A DNA stretch of 48,495 nt from Clostridia bacterium (lineage in GTDB: Bacteria > Bacillota > Clostridia > Oscillospirales > CAG-272), in assembly GCA_017415325.1 (NCBI GenBank), contig JAFQGY010000346.1, positions 1-48,495 of the forward strand, in the 5' to 3' direction. Position numbers and translations under genes: made by a program. This document shows, piece by piece, positions 46,125 to 48,495 of the stretch (positions are counted from its first letter, which is position 1; each line of letters starts with the position of its first letter). The notes beneath the pieces are model-generated. The model was given only the letters and a program-made list of their open reading frames with translations, made no database searches and was not told where the DNA came from.

Positions 46125-46153
46125 ATTGTACCACAGGAGAGGGGAAAATACAA
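46125..46153 (-). promoter_or_regulatory. Sigma-A promoter of the AEC gene
   Basis: Minus strand TTGTAT (46153-46148), 17 bases, TACAAT (46130-46125). It diverges from the toxin promoter starting at 46182. Confidence 0.8.
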
Positions 46154-46181
46154 GTGGGACAGGGGGGTTTTGGCTTTTCGG

Positions 46182-46210
46182 TTGACAGAATCTGACATTT
46201 ATGATATACT
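46182..46210 (+). promoter_or_regulatory. Promoter of the putative toxin mRNA
   Basis: Perfect TTGACA (46182-46187), 17 bases, TATACT (46205-46210). The leader up to the toxin start is about 170 bases, unusually long for a 39-codon gene. Confidence 0.9.
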
Positions 46211-46294
46211 ATTCTGCGGAAACCGATTGAGATTCGCTGTACGAACTCAACAAGACGGCTGCCTGACACCCGCATTGAGCGGGAAGGAGGGCGA

Positions 46295-46324
46295 ATGTTT
46301 CAGCTCCTGCGGGAATATTCCTGA
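46295..46324 (+). CDS. Nine-codon leader ORF in the toxin mRNA
   Basis: ATG 46295 to TGA 46324 encodes MFQLLREYS. AAGGAGG lies four bases upstream, the best ribosome site in the leader. Its TGA overlaps a second AAAGGAGG (46324-46331) that has no start codon at a normal distance. Translation here could control ribosome access or mRNA folding further on. Too short to be certain it is translated. Confidence 0.5.
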   Translation: MFQLLREYS

Positions 46325-46387
46325 AAGGAGGCTTGATACACCGAGATTGGCGCAGCCAACTCGACGAGTTCCCTCCGGGAACCTCGG

Positions 46388-46507
46388 ATGGAAGCTGTTC
46401 TCTTTGTATGTACCCTGATCGGCGGGATTGCTGGGATGATTCAGATTGGTGAATCTATCTATACGCTGTACCGTTTCATGCAGGAAAAAAATACAAAGAA
46501 AAAGTGA
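46388..46507 (+). CDS. Putative type I toxin: 39-residue membrane peptide
   Basis: A small protein reading MEAVLFVCTLIGGIAG..., with one hydrophobic helix (about 3-28) and a basic tail ending NTKKK, the build of holin-like or TxpA/BsrG-type toxins that damage the membrane. The start codon has no good free ribosome site: GGGA upstream is part of a hairpin GAGTTCCC/GGGAACCTC (46367-46384), so translation should be restrained. The stop codon overlaps the terminator stem of an antisense RNA. It is preceded by a strong promoter and a long leader. The functional call rests on architecture, not on homology I can prove. Confidence 0.72.
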   Translation: MEAVLFVCTLIGGIAGMIQIGESIYTLYRFMQEKNTKKK

Positions 46508-46535
46508 GCCGTCTGTTGCAACCAGATTGGCTCAC
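46497..46535 (-). terminator. Terminator of the antisense RNA
   Basis: Minus strand GTGAGCC and GGCTCAC form the stem; the following TTTTTCTTT is templated by the lysine codons of the toxin. Confidence 0.88.
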
Positions 46536-46610
46536 ATGTGGGTTGAGGGCGCAAACCTCAATTCATTAATGTGACGTATCATCTGTGGCAGCCGTCTTAC
46601 CGGTTTCCAC
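46497..46610 (-). ncRNA. Putative antisense RNA antitoxin
   Basis: A transcript of about 110 bases is predicted from a perfect promoter (46645-46617) to a terminator formed by GTGAGCC/GGCTCAC (46535-46504) with an inner TCTG/CAGA stem and a U-rich tail. It is fully complementary to the 3' untranslated part of the toxin mRNA and to the last codons of the toxin. This is the geometry of TxpA/RatA- and BsrG/SR4-type systems. Confidence 0.75.
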
Positions 46611-46616
46611 ATTTTT
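46584..46616 (+). terminator. Terminator of the toxin mRNA
   Basis: TGTGG (46584-46588) pairs with CCACA (46607-46611), with an inner CCG/CGG pair, followed by five T. It coincides with the start of the antisense transcript. Confidence 0.7.
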
Positions 46617-46645
46617 ATTATAGCATATCTTTCTCAGTCTGTCAA
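46617..46645 (-). promoter_or_regulatory. Perfect consensus promoter of the antisense RNA
   Basis: Minus strand TTGACA (46645-46640), 17 bases, TATAAT (46622-46617): both hexamers match the consensus exactly, stronger than the toxin promoter. Confidence 0.93.
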
Positions 46646-46677
46646 CTGTACCGTTCGATATTTCCCGAAAACCAAAA

Positions 46678-46709
46678 GGTACGTCTCCCAAAGCCGGAAA
46701 GACGTACCT
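46678..46709 (-). terminator. Terminator of solute-binding gene 2
   Basis: Perfect arms AGGTACGTCT and AGACGTACCT (46678-46687, 46700-46709), followed on the minus strand by TTTTGGTTTTC. Confidence 0.9.
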
Positions 46710-46712
46710 GTA

Positions 46713-46748
46713 CTATTTCTTATCTCTGATCTCTTATTTCTTGCTTTT
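46713..46748 (-). repeat. Heptad repeat after solute-binding gene 2
   Basis: Minus strand: CAAGAAA, TAAGAGA, TCAGAGA, TAAGAAA, TAG. It starts a few bases after the TGA stop codon and ends just before the terminator. Confidence 0.9.
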
Positions 46749-46751
46749 CGT

Positions 46752-48236
46752 TCATTCCAGTTCCGAATAGGATTCGATCAGTGTGTCCAGAGCGGATTCC
46801 GCCTTGGTCTGGATCTTTGCCCACTGGGACGCAATATTCCCGGACTTGGCGTCGATGAGGGAACGGTGCATATATCCGGCGGATTCCGTCATGGAGGCGT
46901 AAGCGTAGCCGGTTTCCGTGTAGGCCAGGTCGTGAATATGGTCGATCAGGGCGGCGGCAGTGTCGGTGGAATCACGCATGTACTTGCCCTTCAGCACGAT
47001 GTCGTAGTAGGCGGGGGAGGTGGACTTGTATCCCTGGAACGCCAGCTCTTCCATCACGGCACAGACTCTGTCCACATCGGGGCAGGTCACCGGCAGGGCG
47101 CAGAGGGCCACGTCGTTGTGTACCAGCGCCCGGTAGGATTCCACGGTTTCGTCAAACTTCGGGTAGGGGATAACGCCGTAATCGCTTTCCATATCCCGCA
47201 GGAAGTCAGAGGTGAAGAAATAGCCGAACAGGAACAGCATCTCGTCCTGGGCAAACTTGGCGGTGATGTCGTTGTTGAAGACATCCCAGGTGGTGGGCTC
47301 GTATACACAGCAGGCCGGATTGGTATAGTAAATGTCGTACAGCCCTTCCATGGCGGATACGTTCAGCTCGGACAGGGGATCCAGCACCGGCATCCCGTCG
47401 GCGTCACGGGTCATGTAGTGAATCCCGCTGTTGATGTACAGGGAGTCGGTCAGCGCAGATTTGATAAGCCCGTAGCCCAGCATATCTTCCGGGTCGGTCT
47501 TGCCGTTCATGTTGTTGTCCACATACAGGGTTTCCGTCAGCTCGAACAGCTTGTCATAGGTCCACTGGCCTTCCGTCACCAGATCATACATGGCGGCGGG
47601 GTCCCCGTAGTTGTTTTCGTAAACGGTCTTGTTGAAATAGCAGCAGGAAATCCAGCGCAGGAACAGGGGCGTGATATCCCCGGTCAGGAAGTACAGCCGG
47701 TCGTTGCCGATATTGATGTTTTCGATGTATTCGCCCGCCCACCAGGGACTTGCGGTGTCGATATAGGGGGCGTCGATGAGGTTCAGATACAGCCCGTCGT
47801 TGATCATCTTCACCAGCTGGTACTGGGGCCCGGTGATCATGTCGAAGGTGTTGTCGGCGGCCTGGACGGAGTTGCGGACAAAGTTCAGAATGTCGCTCAC
47901 GGTGGTCATATTGAACTGGATTTCCACCGCCAGCTTGTCCATGACCGTCAGATTCCGGCGGTATACCTCGTCGTTCAGCACATCCCCGGTTTCCTCTTCG
48001 GCGGCAAACAGAATTTCGTCCCCGGTCTGGGTGGGGCAGTACAGGATTTTGTGCAGTGCACCGTCAAAGGTCACATCCGCCGGCACCCCGGAGGTCACCT
48101 CGGTTTCGGTTTCCGCGACTGTTTCGGTATTCACTTCGGTACCGGCCGTTTCCGCAGGATCCCCCGCATTGCCGCAGGAGGACACCAGCAGGGCGGACAG
48201 CAGGATCAGCAGGACAGAACGTATGGATTTATGCAT
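46752..48236 (-). CDS. Extracellular solute-binding lipoprotein (ABC importer type), paralogue 2
   Basis: A 494-residue lipoprotein with lipobox LLVSSC (Cys about 21) and a Thr/Glu-rich linker (about 25-50). The body parallels the 40247-41734 protein: YFNKTVYENN, EGQWTYDKLFELTE, YGVIPYPKFDE and similar length. It should bind a solute, probably an oligosaccharide, outside the cell for an ABC importer encoded elsewhere. ATG 48236 is chosen because GAAAGGAG precedes it; an upstream in-frame start lacks one. It has a strong promoter and its own terminator, so it is transcribed alone. Confidence 0.85.
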   Translation of the reverse strand: MHKSIRSVLLILLSALLVSSCGNAGDPAETAGTEVNTETVAETETEVTSGVPADVTFDGALHKILYCPTQTGDEILFAAEEETGDVLNDEVYRRNLTVMDKLAVEIQFNMTTVSDILNFVRNSVQAADNTFDMITGPQYQLVKMINDGLYLNLIDAPYIDTASPWWAGEYIENINIGNDRLYFLTGDITPLFLRWISCCYFNKTVYENNYGDPAAMYDLVTEGQWTYDKLFELTETLYVDNNMNGKTDPEDMLGYGLIKSALTDSLYINSGIHYMTRDADGMPVLDPLSELNVSAMEGLYDIYYTNPACCVYEPTTWDVFNNDITAKFAQDEMLFLFGYFFTSDFLRDMESDYGVIPYPKFDETVESYRALVHNDVALCALPVTCPDVDRVCAVMEELAFQGYKSTSPAYYDIVLKGKYMRDSTDTAAALIDHIHDLAYTETGYAYASMTESAGYMHRSLIDAKSGNIASQWAKIQTKAESALDTLIESYSELE

Positions 48237-48267
48237 AAAGAAACTCCTTTCGGGGTGGTATGATATA

Positions 48268-48296
48268 GTTATACCATATAAAATCCGTGGTGTCAA
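48268..48296 (-). promoter_or_regulatory. Promoter of solute-binding gene 2
   Basis: Minus strand TTGACA (48296-48291), 17 bases, TATAAC (48273-48268). Confidence 0.85.
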
Positions 48297-48495
48297 GTGG
48301 GGTGGTATTTTCTATGATATTTGTTGAGGGAGGGATTTCGTACTGGCGTACAGCGGGGTGGTTTCTCGAAGATGTTTGAGGGGATTTTCTTTTACTTCTG
48401 CTTACAGCGGTTTATTTTTTCTATGACCATAGAAGGGGTGTCCTTCCGGACGGGACTCAGAGGATAGGGGAGGGAGGAAATCGGTGCTCAAACGC
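48297..48495. other. Right-end non-coding stretch
   Basis: No gene, RNA or terminator that I can support. A small perfect palindrome TCTATGACCATAGA (48419-48432) is the only structure seen. Confidence 0.5.

Larger units (their letters stand above)
46252..46598. repeat. 12-base inverted repeat linking toxin mRNA 5' and 3' ends
   Basis: AAGACGGCTGCC (46252-46263) is the exact reverse complement of GGCAGCCGTCTT (46587-46598). GGAAACCG (46218-46225) likewise matches CGGTTTCC (46601-46608). Both pairs could form in the full-length mRNA. Confidence 0.92.

Noticed and set aside
46113-46418. 101-codon plus-strand frame across the toxin leader
   Set aside because: It starts upstream of the promoter and has no ribosome site.
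46333-46452. 39-codon frame starting TTG overlapping the toxin gene
   Set aside because: The start is only one base from the ribosome site and the product is hydrophilic, Asp/Trp/Arg-rich, unlike a membrane toxin. The ATG frame at 46388 fits better.
46252-46598. Inverted 12-base blocks as transposon ends
   Set aside because: No transposase and no target-site duplication; both blocks lie just inside the two promoters, so an RNA role explains them better.
37035-46748. CRISPR array
   Set aside because: The 7-base repeats are contiguous, have no unique spacers, are scattered over 10 kb at gene ends, and no cas gene is present.

Overview
The window looks like chromosomal DNA of a Gram-positive anaerobe of the Clostridia, most likely a gut member of the Oscillospiraceae/Ruminococcaceae. 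The reasons are strong AGGAGG-type ribosome binding sites, sigma-A promoters with 17-base spacers, S-layer-homology (SLH) anchoring, cohesin/dockerin modules and BspA-type leucine-rich repeats. The species cannot be named from the sequence alone.

Layout. 1-1.1 kb: a 5S rRNA gene, tRNA-Asn and a small YgjV-type membrane protein. 1.2-3.4 kb (minus): a cytoplasmic GH36 alpha-galactosidase. 3.6-36.9 kb (plus): ten consecutive large secreted proteins that form the core of the window. The first two are scaffoldins: one is cohesin-cohesin-dockerin, the other is cohesin, Ig-like repeats and three SLH domains. The next eight all end in a dockerin. Three of these carry transglutaminase-like domains plus leucine-rich repeats, and five carry leucine-rich repeats with or without CBM9/DOMON-like beta-sandwich domains. 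None has a recognisable glycoside hydrolase domain. An eleventh member with an N-terminal, apparently permuted dockerin lies on the minus strand at 41.9-43.5 kb. Together they suggest a cellulosome-like surface assembly whose cargo is adhesive or cross-linking rather than polysaccharide-degrading.

37-48.5 kb is housekeeping and accessory: a PfkB sugar kinase and a class II aldolase, a hicAB toxin-antitoxin pair whose hicA carries an apparent one-base frameshift, two paralogous solute-binding lipoproteins without permeases, an unknown lipoprotein, an AEC-family transporter, and (46.18-46.65 kb) a compact locus with the hallmarks of a type I toxin-antitoxin system. That locus has a 39-residue membrane peptide, a convergent antisense RNA with a perfect consensus promoter, a nine-codon leader ORF, and a 12-base 5'/3' complementarity in the toxin mRNA.

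A second unexplained pattern covers the right-hand third. A purine-rich repeat built of 7-base units (T-A/C-A-G-A-R-R) sits at, or a few bases after, the stop codon of five genes, always in the sense orientation and in four cases followed by a terminator hairpin. A facing pair occurs in the leader of the PfkB gene. All domain calls come from reading motifs by eye; no database search was run.
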